Assembly: GCA_020852155.1 (NCBI GenBank)
Contig: JADZBJ010000213.1
Location: forward strand, 1-5,263
DNA: 5,263 nt
From: Saprospiraceae bacterium
Lineage (GTDB): Bacteria > Bacteroidota > Bacteroidia > Chitinophagales > Saprospiraceae
Reading direction: 5' to 3'
Positions 1 to 5,263 of the stretch are shown here, one piece after another; position 1 is the first letter of the stretch, and each line of letters opens with the position of its first letter. A program made the translations under genes and the position numbers. The notes under the pieces were generated by a model, which saw nothing but the letters and a program-made list of their open reading frames with translations, made no database searches and was not told the origin of the DNA.

Positions 1-2
1 GA

Positions 3-1079
3 CAGTTTCTTCAGGAAACCATGTTGCCCGAACTCTATGCCGATATGGCCGCCCGCAAATGGGACATGATTCCGTACGTGGATACGCCCGGTGAAACGCC
101 CGACAGCGGTATTGTAGGTTTCTGCGACTACGGCCGCTATTCAACAGGCTATGCCGCCCTTTGGAACACCATCGGATTTATGCCTGAAACGCACATGCTC
201 AAACCCTTCAAGGATCGCGTCTGGAGCACCTACGCATTCATGGAAGTGGTCATTCAGTTCATTGGCCGGCATCATCGCGAAATCGGTGCGGCACGTGCAA
301 GGGCTTTTGAAACCACCCGCGACAAATCCAACTTCGTGCTGGATTACGCCATGGATCAAAAGAAATTTGACACCTTGCTGTTTAAAGGATACGAGGCTGG
401 TTATAAACCTTCCGACGTGAGTGGATTGCCAAGACTTTGGTATGACCGCACGAAGCCTTTTTCCAAAAAAATTCCATACTACAACCATTTCGAACCATCC
501 GTAACGGTGCAAAAACCGTATGCCTATGTCATACCGCAGGCCTGGGAAAACGTCATCGAACGCCTGAAACTGAATCAGGTCGCCATGTCGCGCCTGACGC
601 AAGACGTAGCGCTGGAAGTTGAAATGTACCGTATCGGCGATTTCAAAACCCGCAATGGCTGGGAAGGCCACTACTACCACTCGGACGTACAGGTGGAAAA
701 ACTGACGCGAAAACAACTGTTCCACAAAGGCGACTACGTGATTTTTACCAACCAGAACGCCAACCGCTACCTGGCTGAAACGCTGGAACCTCATGCGCCG
801 GACTCCTGGTTTGCCTGGAATTTTTTCGAACCGGTGCTGATGCAAAAAGAGTACTTCTCTGATTATGTTTTCGAAGACCTAGCTGCGGCTTTTTTAAAGG
901 AAAATCCGGAAGTACAAGCGAAATTAGACGCCAAACGCAAGGCCGAACCAGCCTTCGCCGCCAGCGCCAAACAGCAACTGGATTGGGTGTACCGACAATC
1001 GCCCTGGTACGAGCCTGACCACCGGCTTTATCCGGTAGGCCGATTGCTCGAAGCCGCCGAATTGCCGATCAGCCACTAA
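3..1079 (+). CDS. M14-type zinc carboxypeptidase, C-terminal part (5' end outside window)
   Basis: This reading frame is already open at the window edge, so the ATG at 21 is probably internal and the true start lies upstream. The visible 359 codons look like the second half of a large M14 (carboxypeptidase A-type) metallopeptidase of Bacteroidota. Counting from the ATG at 21, residues 37-71 contain YGRYSTGYAALWNT and then PETHMLKPFKDRVWSTYAF. The Glu of ETHMLKP (residue 56) is the likely catalytic general base. The HxxE and His zinc ligands expected in the N-terminal half are not in the window. Residues from about 145 onward form a non-catalytic C-terminal region rich in aromatic residues and ending in the WYEPDHRLYPVGRL segment. 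Such proteins usually carry a signal peptide and hydrolyse peptides outside the cytoplasm, but the N-terminus cannot be checked here. The assignment rests on recalled family patterns. I am confident of a peptidase and less so of the subfamily or substrate. Confidence 0.75.
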   Translation, partial: QFLQETMLPELYADMAARKWDMIPYVDTPGETPDSGIVGFCDYGRYSTGYAALWNTIGFMPETHMLKPFKDRVWSTYAFMEVVIQFIGRHHREIGAARARAFETTRDKSNFVLDYAMDQKKFDTLLFKGYEAGYKPSDVSGLPRLWYDRTKPFSKKIPYYNHFEPSVTVQKPYAYVIPQAWENVIERLKLNQVAMSRLTQDVALEVEMYRIGDFKTRNGWEGHYYHSDVQVEKLTRKQLFHKGDYVIFTNQNANRYLAETLEPHAPDSWFAWNFFEPVLMQKEYFSDYVFEDLAAAFLKENPEVQAKLDAKRKAEPAFAASAKQQLDWVYRQSPWYEPDHRLYPVGRLLEAAELPISH

Positions 1080-1256
1080 GAGGTCGTTTAAAATTCCCTT
1101 ACTGGCTCAAAAAGGCATCTTTTGCCGCCATCCTTCCCTTTTTTTTCAGGCTGAAACCCACGCTTCACCCCGAAAAAAAAAAGAATCGGCTATCGCCAAA
1201 ATCTGCTCTTTTTGAATCCGGCAGAGAAATTTAAACAACCTCTAAGCGCCATCCGA
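1080..1256. other. Intergenic gap between M14 peptidase and GH73 genes
   Basis: No gene is visible in these 177 bases. They contain a run of eight T (1139-1146) and a run of ten A (1173-1182), which are complementary but 26 bases apart. Near 1110-1123 there is only a five-base-pair stem (AAAAG/CTTTT). Neither is a convincing terminator. TCTTTTTG at 1207-1214 matches the Bacteroidota -7 element TAnnTTTG except at its second base, but no TTTG lies about 19 bases upstream. If it is used, transcription would begin near 1220 and translation at the ATG at 1257, which is mild support for that start. Confidence 0.4.
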
Positions 1257-2195
1257 ATGGCCCAAAACGAGCACAACAACGAGTCTTGCCTTACCGCTAT
1301 TGGCCGGGGCAGTTTCAAGGCCATCATAGCCGTGTTGTTGCCAGCCCTGCTGGTCATTCGTTATTACGACGACGTGCGCACTTATTGGGATGGCATCAGG
1401 CAACTACCCGTTTTTCAACAATTCAAGAATGATTTTAGCACAGGCGTGCAAATTGTAGGCAATGAATTTGACCTCGATTTGCGCGCCTTTTATGCAGATA
1501 CCGTCCTGCATGTTTCAACCATAAAGGAAATCGAAGAAGAACCGCAATTCCGCAGGAAACGCAGTTTTTGGGATAGAAATTCCATAGAAAATGGCTTGAA
1601 ACAACAACTGCCAAGACGCTACCATGACAACATCGGCGCTTACGTCGAGTACATTGACCGATATCGGGATGCGGCAGCGGCCGACATGCAGCGCACTAAA
1701 ATTCCGGCCAGCGTCACCCTTGCGCAAGGGCTGCTGGAAAGCAACGCCGGACGCAGTCGGCTGGCACGTCAGGCCAATAATCACTTCGGTATCAAATGCA
1801 GGACCAAACCCGGATTCCGGCGCGACGGGCGCATCTCGCAGTCGGACTTTTCGCCATCCTCTTTAGCCATAGATTGCATGCAGGCCCACGACGACTACGC
1901 CTGGGATCGCTTTGAGGTGTATCCTTCGGCGCGTGAAAGTTTCAGGCGACACAGTATGCTGCTGCGCGAGCCGCGATACCGATGGATGTTGTCAAAATAT
2001 GAAGTAGGTGGAATGTACTCAATCAACCGATCGTTGTATGGATATCGGGAGGTGCCCTATTATGCAGCCTGGTGCGTCGGCCTCAAGGATTCAGGCTATG
2101 CAACCGCCCGACGCTACGCCGAGCAACTCACCCTCATCATCGAGACTTACCAACTCTGGCGAATAGATTATGAAACGGTGGATAATGTGATGTGA
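1257..2195 (+). CDS. Membrane-anchored GH73-family glucosaminidase (peptidoglycan hydrolase)
   Basis: The product (312 aa) is predicted to cleave N-acetylglucosaminyl bonds in peptidoglycan, as FlgJ/AcmA-type GH73 enzymes do. Residues about 20-37 form one hydrophobic helix (AIIAVLLPALLVI), so the enzyme is probably tethered to the inner membrane with the rest in the periplasm. A linker of unknown role (about 38-125) precedes the catalytic domain (about 128-300). Visible family motifs are AQGLLESNAGRSRLA, with the likely catalytic Glu161, then NNHFGIKC (about 174-181), the AIDCMQAHDDYAWDRF segment, and a C-terminal GYATARRYAEQL motif like the usual GYATDPxYAxKL. I chose the ATG at 1257; an in-frame TTG at 1212 would add 15 residues, and neither has a clear ribosome binding site. 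The gene converges on smpB, and its stop codon abuts a repeat array. There is no flagellar context, so a role in growth or division-related wall turnover is more likely than flagellar assembly. That role is inferred. Confidence 0.85.
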   Translation: MAQNEHNNESCLTAIGRGSFKAIIAVLLPALLVIRYYDDVRTYWDGIRQLPVFQQFKNDFSTGVQIVGNEFDLDLRAFYADTVLHVSTIKEIEEEPQFRRKRSFWDRNSIENGLKQQLPRRYHDNIGAYVEYIDRYRDAAAADMQRTKIPASVTLAQGLLESNAGRSRLARQANNHFGIKCRTKPGFRRDGRISQSDFSPSSLAIDCMQAHDDYAWDRFEVYPSARESFRRHSMLLREPRYRWMLSKYEVGGMYSINRSLYGYREVPYYAAWCVGLKDSGYATARRYAEQLTLIIETYQLWRIDYETVDNVM

Positions 2196-2290
2196 GGGGA
2201 TTGAGGAACTGGTTATTTGTGGAGTTGGTTATTTGGTTAACTGGTGATTTGGTTATTTGGTGATTTGTGGATTTGGTTATTTGTTATTTG
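2196..2290. repeat. Degenerate 8-base tandem array, left arm of a mirrored repeat
   Basis: Starting at the base right after the GH73 stop codon, the sequence can be cut into 12 consecutive units of 8 bases (the last has 7), almost all ending in TTG or CTG. The commonest unit is GTTATTTG (2212-2219, 2228-2235, 2252-2259, 2276-2283). Variants are GTGATTTG, GTTAACTG, TGGATTTG and TGGAGTTG. The first two units (GGGGATTG, AGGAACTG) are the most diverged. The period is not a multiple of three, all frames look non-coding, and the base composition is rich in T and G, unlike the genes. The array faces its reverse complement at 2414-2485. Confidence 0.9.
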
Positions 2291-2304
2291 ACCTCTGCTC
2301 AAGG

Positions 2305-2400
2305 GTTGTCATCCTGAACGCAGTGAAGGATCTGCAACCCACGAAGTAAAGATATTCACAACTGTTTGGCCAGATCCTTCACTTCGTTCAGGATGACAAC
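2305..2400. repeat. 30-base inverted repeat with 36-base loop; possible terminator or dispersed palindromic element
   Basis: The arms are 2305-2334 and 2371-2400. The right arm is the reverse complement of the left at 29 of 30 positions; the only difference is at 2321, C where A would be expected. The core reads TCATCCTGAACG, then AGTGAAGGATCT. In RNA the stem could extend four more pairs using AAGG (2301-2304) and TTTT (2401-2404), including two G-U pairs. It sits at the centre of a convergent intergenic region, where a two-way terminator would be useful, but only four T follow it on the plus strand and no T run follows on the minus strand. From memory, very similar palindromes (CATCCTGAxCGAAGxGAAGGATCT) are scattered through many Bacteroidota genomes, so a dispersed repeat is at least as likely. 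No transposase is present. Confidence 0.9.
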
Positions 2401-2413
2401 TTTTAAAGAAGGG

Positions 2414-2485
2414 CAAATAACCAGTTAAACAAATAACCAAATAACCAAATAACCAAATCCACAAATAACCAGTCCAACAACCAAC
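2414..2485. repeat. 8-base tandem array, right arm of a mirrored repeat
   Basis: Nine consecutive 8-base units run from 2414 to the base before the smpB stop codon. CAAATAAC occurs five times (2414, 2430, 2438, 2446, 2462), with CAGTTAAA, CAAATCCA, CAGTCCAA and CAACCAAC as variants. Every unit begins with CA. This is the reverse complement family of the left array: GTTATTTG there equals CAAATAAC here, CAGTTAAA matches GTTAACTG, and CAAATCCA matches TGGATTTG. In a transcript the two arrays could pair in several registers around the central hairpin. Confidence 0.9.
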
Positions 2486-2962
2486 TCACCTGACTTTATA
2501 AGCCTTGTTCACGCGGTCAATTTCGCGTTTGCTTTCGCGCTCCTTGATGGTTTCGCGTTTATCGAAAGACTTTTTGCCTTTGGCGAGTGCGACAGTTACT
2601 TTAGCATAGCCGCGGTCGCTGATGAAGATTTTGATCGGGATGACCGTCGCGCCTTTTTCCTTGAGGCCGCGTTCCAGTTTTCGGAGTTCAGGACGGCGCA
2701 AGAGCAATTTTCGATGGCGCCGGGGCAAGTGATTCGTATCGCTACCGAATTCATATTCTGCAATAAAAAGATTGCGCACCCATAGTTCGCCTCTTTCAAA
2801 AACACAGTAGCCATCCGTCAGGTTGGCATTGCCATTGCGGATGCTTTTGATCTCGGAGCCTGTCAACATGATGCCGGCATCGTACGTTTGAACAAAGTAA
2901 TACTCGTACGATGCCTTCCGGTTCGTGATCTCAATATTCGGTCTTTTCTTGTCTTTTGCCAT
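2486..2962 (-). CDS. smpB: SsrA-binding protein SmpB (trans-translation)
   Basis: SmpB binds tmRNA and delivers it with alanyl-tRNA to stalled ribosomes in the cytoplasm, so that incomplete proteins are tagged and the ribosome released. The 158-aa product has the normal length. Family landmarks are all present: the N-terminal NRKASYEYYFVQTYDAGIML, then LTGSEIKSIRNGNANLTDGY (about 33-52), a central RRHRKLLL with LRKLERGLKEKG, the strand VIPIKIFISDRGYAKVTVALAKGKK, and the basic tail KKSFDKRETIKERESKREIDR that enters the decoding site. In KKSFDKR the position given by His136 in the E. coli protein is Phe133 here. I chose the ATG at 2962; an in-frame TTG at 2977 would add only five residues. The gene is the last of three minus-strand genes, 73 bases after the OmpH-like gene, and its stop codon abuts a repeat array. 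No tmRNA gene (ssrA) is visible in the window. Confidence 0.97.
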   Translation of the reverse strand: MAKDKKRPNIEITNRKASYEYYFVQTYDAGIMLTGSEIKSIRNGNANLTDGYCVFERGELWVRNLFIAEYEFGSDTNHLPRRHRKLLLRRPELRKLERGLKEKGATVIPIKIFISDRGYAKVTVALAKGKKSFDKRETIKERESKREIDRVNKAYKVR

Positions 2963-3035
2963 AATTGTCCAATTCAAAGCCCTCCGGTTTTACATTCCGG
3001 GGGAGAAACATCCCTGTACTCTTTACCTGATAACC

Positions 3036-3620
3036 TCAATCCTTTTTCGCGTTCAAAAGTTCCAAAACCTGTTTGGTAATATCCAGGCTGTCGCTGGCCA
3101 TCAATATTTGACCGCCGCGGGAGTAGGAAAAAATGTAGTCGTAGCCGATTTGCGAAGAGAGGGTTTTCAGTTGCGCTTCGACGTTAGCGTAGAGGTCGTT
3201 GAAGGCTTTTTTCTGGTCTTCCGAAATCTGGTGATCCAGTTTTTCTGCTTCTTCGCCGAGGCGTTGCTGACGGGCTTGCAGTGCGTCGTATTCTTTCTGG
3301 AGGTCGGCCGGGGCAGAGTTGCCGGCTTGCGCTTTTTGTTCGAAAGCCATCATGTCTTTGGCCAGTGCATCGCGTTTGGCAACGATAGAGTTACCTGCGT
3401 TTTTCATGCGTTGTTCGATGGCAACTTTTTGAGTTTTCAGCCATTCGTACTGTGCATCGAGTGTGTCGGCATTGACCCAGGCGATTTTAGCGCCTGCGTT
3501 CATGCTAGCCGGTGGCGTGATGGCAACATTTTCAGTACCTGATTTTTTGCTGTTGAGGTAATACAAGTGCGCTATAGCAGCCAGCAGCACGACATTTAAA
3601 ATGAGCGACAGATTCTTCAT
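3036..3620 (-). CDS. OmpH/Skp-family periplasmic chaperone-like protein
   Basis: The 194-aa product resembles the OmpH (Skp/HlpA) family, whose studied members are trimeric periplasmic chaperones that hold unfolded outer-membrane proteins. Residues about 5-22 are hydrophobic (LILNVVLLAAIAHLYYL) and serve as a signal or membrane anchor. No cleavage site is obvious, so it may stay tethered. A short polar linker leads to KIAWVNADTL (45-54), the typical first strand of Bacteroidota family members. A long helical, charged segment (about 58-155) follows, with heptad-like spacing, matching the coiled-coil arms. The C-terminus (YDYIFSYSRGGQILMASDSLDITKQVLELLN) returns to the strand and helix that close the body. 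It starts 55 bases after the TolC-like gene, consistent with co-transcription and an outer-membrane biogenesis role. Calling it Skp itself would go beyond the evidence. Confidence 0.88.
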   Translation of the reverse strand: MKNLSLILNVVLLAAIAHLYYLNSKKSGTENVAITPPASMNAGAKIAWVNADTLDAQYEWLKTQKVAIEQRMKNAGNSIVAKRDALAKDMMAFEQKAQAGNSAPADLQKEYDALQARQQRLGEEAEKLDHQISEDQKKAFNDLYANVEAQLKTLSSQIGYDYIFSYSRGGQILMASDSLDITKQVLELLNAKKD

Positions 3621-3659
3621 TTATTTGAATGAGTGAATGAGTGATGGTGTGAATGAGTG
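3621..3659. repeat. Short 8-base-period array between the TolC-like and OmpH-like genes
   Basis: On the plus strand, AATGAGTG occurs at 3628-3635, 3636-3643 and 3652-3659, with ATGGTGTG at 3644-3651 in the same 8-base phase. The preceding unit in phase is TTTATTTG (3620-3627), whose first base belongs to the OmpH start codon. Read on the coding (minus) strand the units are CACTCATT, CACACCAT and CAAATAAA, so each begins with CA like the units of the large arrays. The array fills the region where a ribosome binding site for the OmpH-like gene would lie, and no Shine-Dalgarno sequence is visible there. Confidence 0.8.
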
Positions 3660-3675
3660 ATGGTCGTTGGGTGAA

Positions 3676-4395
3676 TTATTCTTCTTTGGCCGGGTGTTGT
3701 ATTTGCTCCCATTTGATACCGATGATGGCCTCCAGACGATATTTGGCCACGATAACATCGGTTTCTGCACGGGTGCGGTTTTCTTTTGCCTGATAATAAG
3801 CATGGGCCGCATTGGTATAATCGTCAAGATTTTTCTCGTCGGTTTTGTAGAGTTGTTCCATCAAAACAAAGCCGTTGTAGGTATCCTGTTCGGCCAGCGT
3901 ACGGATTTTCAGGACTTCACGGGCCATCCTGAACTGCGCATAACGCTCAAGCGTGGCTGCGCGGATTTCCAGTTTTTGCTCGTTCAGTTTATGCTCCGCC
4001 ACGGCGATATTACCCTTGGCAATCTTGTTCTTGACGGGCTGAGAAATGATGTTGTAAATGTTCAGGTTAAACCCGAAATTGTAACGCGGAAAGAAAATAT
4101 TCTGGGCGGAGTCTTTGAACTGAATATTCCCTTCATTGAGGTTAAACGTAGCGCCTGCGTCGCGCATCCATTCGCGCCGGAGGTTTTTGGCGTGTTGTTG
4201 CGCCAGTTTTACTTCTTCGGCGGCTAATTCGTTGGTCGGATGATTTTGCCACGCCAATTGAACCAGATATTCGGAAAAGTCGCGCGCTTTTACGTCAATC
4301 GGCTGTATAATTTGATCGTAATCAATCACTTGCGCAGAAACACCTGTAGCAAGTGATAACAATATGACCAACAATGGAAACGATATTCGAGTCAT
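3676..4395 (-). CDS. Short TolC-family outer-membrane protein (single repeat unit)
   Basis: The 239-aa product begins with a clear signal peptide (MTRISFPLLVILLSLATGVSA, probable cleavage before Gln22), so it is exported. The mature part alternates a long helix (about 41-77), a strand-like section with amphipathic aromatics (82-115, RYNFGFNLNIYN) and a second long helical region (about 118-225) ending in AKYRLEAIIG. This matches one unit of the outer-membrane efflux protein (TolC/OEP) fold. Full TolC proteins carry two such units in about 400-480 residues, so this one is half length. It has its own signal peptide, a normal start and a stop, and I see no flanking remnant, so it looks like a natural short form, not a truncation. 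Bacteroidota have such short TolC-like proteins, some near polysaccharide export genes as I recall, but no such genes are visible here. It probably heads the TolC-like, OmpH-like, smpB series. No good minus-strand promoter was found upstream. Confidence 0.78.
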   Translation of the reverse strand: MTRISFPLLVILLSLATGVSAQVIDYDQIIQPIDVKARDFSEYLVQLAWQNHPTNELAAEEVKLAQQHAKNLRREWMRDAGATFNLNEGNIQFKDSAQNIFFPRYNFGFNLNIYNIISQPVKNKIAKGNIAVAEHKLNEQKLEIRAATLERYAQFRMAREVLKIRTLAEQDTYNGFVLMEQLYKTDEKNLDDYTNAAHAYYQAKENRTRAETDVIVAKYRLEAIIGIKWEQIQHPAKEE

Positions 4396-4416
4396 GGGAC
4401 ACAGACAAAATCGCTG

Positions 4417-4446
4417 TTTGAAAGGCCAGCGAGTTGCTTATTTTTG
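4417..4446 (+). promoter_or_regulatory. Bacteroidota-type promoter for the SH3b gene
   Basis: TTTG at 4417-4420 is followed after 18 bases by TATTTTTG at 4439-4446, an exact match to the -7 consensus TAnnTTTG with near-ideal spacing to the -33 element of the primary sigma factor of this phylum. Transcription would start around 4451-4455, leaving a leader of about 70 bases before the ATG at 4522. The promoter lies in the divergent gap and points away from the TolC-like gene. A small palindrome, TGCGCA (4447-4452), lies just after the -7 element. It could be an operator half-site or chance. Confidence 0.65.
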
Positions 4447-4521
4447 TGCGCAAATGTCCATCAAAAAACCCGCATACCCAACCTGACATAAAAATTTTGC
4501 CGGCAAACTGAAATACATACT

Positions 4522-5157
4522 ATGAAACTGCCCAGAACTGAATCCCTCATCATACTCGCTTTTTTAGGATGCGTTGCCTTGTGGGCGGTGTCGAAATGCT
4601 CTGCCCGACGCTCTGAAATCGTCCGACAGGTGCGCGATATTACCGACGACGATTCCGATGATCGCCCTGTGCGCCATGATACGGTAAAAGTGCCCGTCAC
4701 GGTCAATACCACATCTCCGGCGCCGACAGTGGCCGCACCACCACCCGACCAGCCACCCTCAACACTGATGCCTGCCCCCGGGAAAACGCCTCGACCCAGC
4801 GTTACCGCTCCGGTAGAGGTCAGTACCAAAGCGCCATCTAAAACGCCGCCGCCCGCCACCACGACTCCGACCGTCAAGGCCAAAAGCGACGCCGTCAGTA
4901 CGTTGTACGCCACCATTGACGGCTTGAAAGTTCGCAAAGGTCCGGGACTTAAAAATGAGGTCGTAGCGACACTCGAATTGTACGAACCCGTAGAGTTTTT
5001 GGGTAAAAAAAGCGAAAAAACAGAAGAAATCAGCCTTGGTTACGAAAAGGTCACCGACCACTGGGTGAAAGTACGCACCAAAAGCGGCAAAGAAGGCTGG
5101 GTATTCGGCGCTGGCGTACACTATTATAAAATGAAACGCAAAGGCGTGATGGAGTGA
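4522..5157 (+). CDS. Membrane-anchored SH3b-domain protein with Pro/Thr-rich linker
   Basis: The 211-aa product has three parts. Residues 8-23 (SLIILAFLGCVALWAV) form a hydrophobic anchor. Cys17 follows FLG, which is a poor lipobox, so a transmembrane anchor is more likely than a lipoprotein. After an acidic patch (TDDDSDD, 41-47), residues about 55-120 are a disordered-looking linker rich in Pro, Thr, Ala and Val, typical of a spacer across the periplasm. The C-terminal bacterial SH3 domain (about 126-203) shows LKVRKGPG (135-142, the usual LNVRSGPG), a WVKV strand (181-184) and GKEGWVFG (189-196). SH3b domains commonly bind peptidoglycan or other envelope ligands. There is no catalytic domain, so a binding or sensing role is inferred. 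It is divergent from the TolC-like gene and has the promoter at 4417-4446. The ATG start fits the anchor well. Confidence 0.82.
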   Translation: MKLPRTESLIILAFLGCVALWAVSKCSARRSEIVRQVRDITDDDSDDRPVRHDTVKVPVTVNTTSPAPTVAAPPPDQPPSTLMPAPGKTPRPSVTAPVEVSTKAPSKTPPPATTTPTVKAKSDAVSTLYATIDGLKVRKGPGLKNEVVATLELYEPVEFLGKKSEKTEEISLGYEKVTDHWVKVRTKSGKEGWVFGAGVHYYKMKRKGVME

Positions 5158-5263
5158 GGAGTGTTGTTTGAATGCTGGCAATTTTCATCACTTCAATAGT
5201 ATAAAAGCCGAACATTGAAGCATCAAAAAATAATATCATTTCTAATCACCCTCTTCTTTGTAA
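5158..5263. other. Non-coding tail after the SH3b gene
   Basis: No gene is seen in the final 106 bases, which are AT-rich. The only structure is a 7-base inverted repeat, CTTCAAT (5191-5197) with ATTGAAG (5214-5220), around a 16-base loop. No T run follows on either strand, so it is at best a weak terminator. Confidence 0.3.

Noticed and set aside
141..845. Long minus-strand open frame opposite the M14 peptidase
   Set aside because: It is a shadow of the coding frame: the product matches nothing recognisable, whereas the plus-strand frame carries clear peptidase motifs.
1109..1182. Possible terminator from the AAAAG/CTTTT stem, or from the T8 run (1139-1146) pairing with the A10 run (1173-1182)
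   Set aside because: The first stem is five AT-rich pairs. The second has only A-T pairs and a 26-base loop. Neither resembles a real rho-independent terminator.
2196..2485. CRISPR array or insertion sequence in the repeat block
   Set aside because: The units are 8 bases with no spacers, and there is no transposase, target-site duplication or cas gene that I can see.
2980..3004. Hairpin CCTCCGG / CCGGGGG around a 9-base loop upstream of smpB, with GGAGGG on the smpB strand
   Set aside because: On the smpB transcript the stem has a central A-C mismatch, no T run follows, and the GGAGGG lies about 18 bases before the ATG, too far for a ribosome binding site. Probably chance.
2963..3035. tmRNA gene (ssrA) next to smpB, as in some genomes
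   Set aside because: The gaps around smpB are too short or are repeat, and no tmRNA ends or tag-coding stretch are visible.
2925..3542. Long plus-strand open frame opposite the OmpH-like gene
   Set aside because: The minus strand encodes a clear OmpH/Skp-like protein with its own start and anchor. The plus-strand product is a Phe/Val-rich antisense artefact.
4461..5181. Minus-strand open frames opposite the SH3b gene
   Set aside because: Their Gly/Ser/Arg-rich composition is what the complement of the Pro/Thr-rich linker would give, and they run across the promoter region or the SH3b domain on the wrong strand.

Overview
The window looks like a chromosomal segment of a Bacteroidota bacterium, plausibly from the Saprospiria or Chitinophagia side of the phylum. 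That placement is an inference. It rests on a Bacteroidota-type promoter (TTTG, 18 bases, TAttTTTG), start codons without a convincing Shine-Dalgarno sequence, an OmpH/Skp-like protein with a Bacteroidota-style N-terminus, a short one-unit TolC-like protein, and an M14 peptidase of a type I associate with this phylum.

Layout. Positions 3-1079 (+) hold the 3' part of a large M14-type zinc carboxypeptidase gene whose zinc-binding half lies before the window. After a 177-base gap, 1257-2195 (+) encodes a membrane-anchored GH73 glucosaminidase (peptidoglycan hydrolase). It converges on smpB (2486-2962, -). The 290 bases between their stop codons are almost entirely repeat. Two mirrored arrays of an 8-base unit, one abutting each stop codon, flank a 30-base inverted repeat (29 of 30 matching) with a 36-base loop. 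On the minus strand, reading leftwards, a short TolC-like outer-membrane efflux-family gene (3676-4395), an OmpH/Skp-like gene (3036-3620) and smpB follow one another in the same direction with gaps of 55 and 73 bases, and could be one transcript. The 55-base TolC/OmpH gap holds a second, smaller array with an 8-base period. Divergent from the TolC-like gene, 4522-5157 (+) encodes a membrane-anchored protein with a Pro/Thr-rich linker and an SH3b domain, behind a good Bacteroidota promoter. The last 106 bases contain no recognisable gene.

Together the genes suggest envelope housekeeping: peptidoglycan cleavage (GH73), possible wall binding (SH3b), periplasmic chaperoning (OmpH/Skp-like) and an outer-membrane component (TolC-like). 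smpB is a universal ribosome-rescue gene that happens to lie downstream. I see no defence system, phage gene, transposase, CRISPR array, tRNA or rRNA. The most unusual content is the repeat architecture, not a gene cluster.
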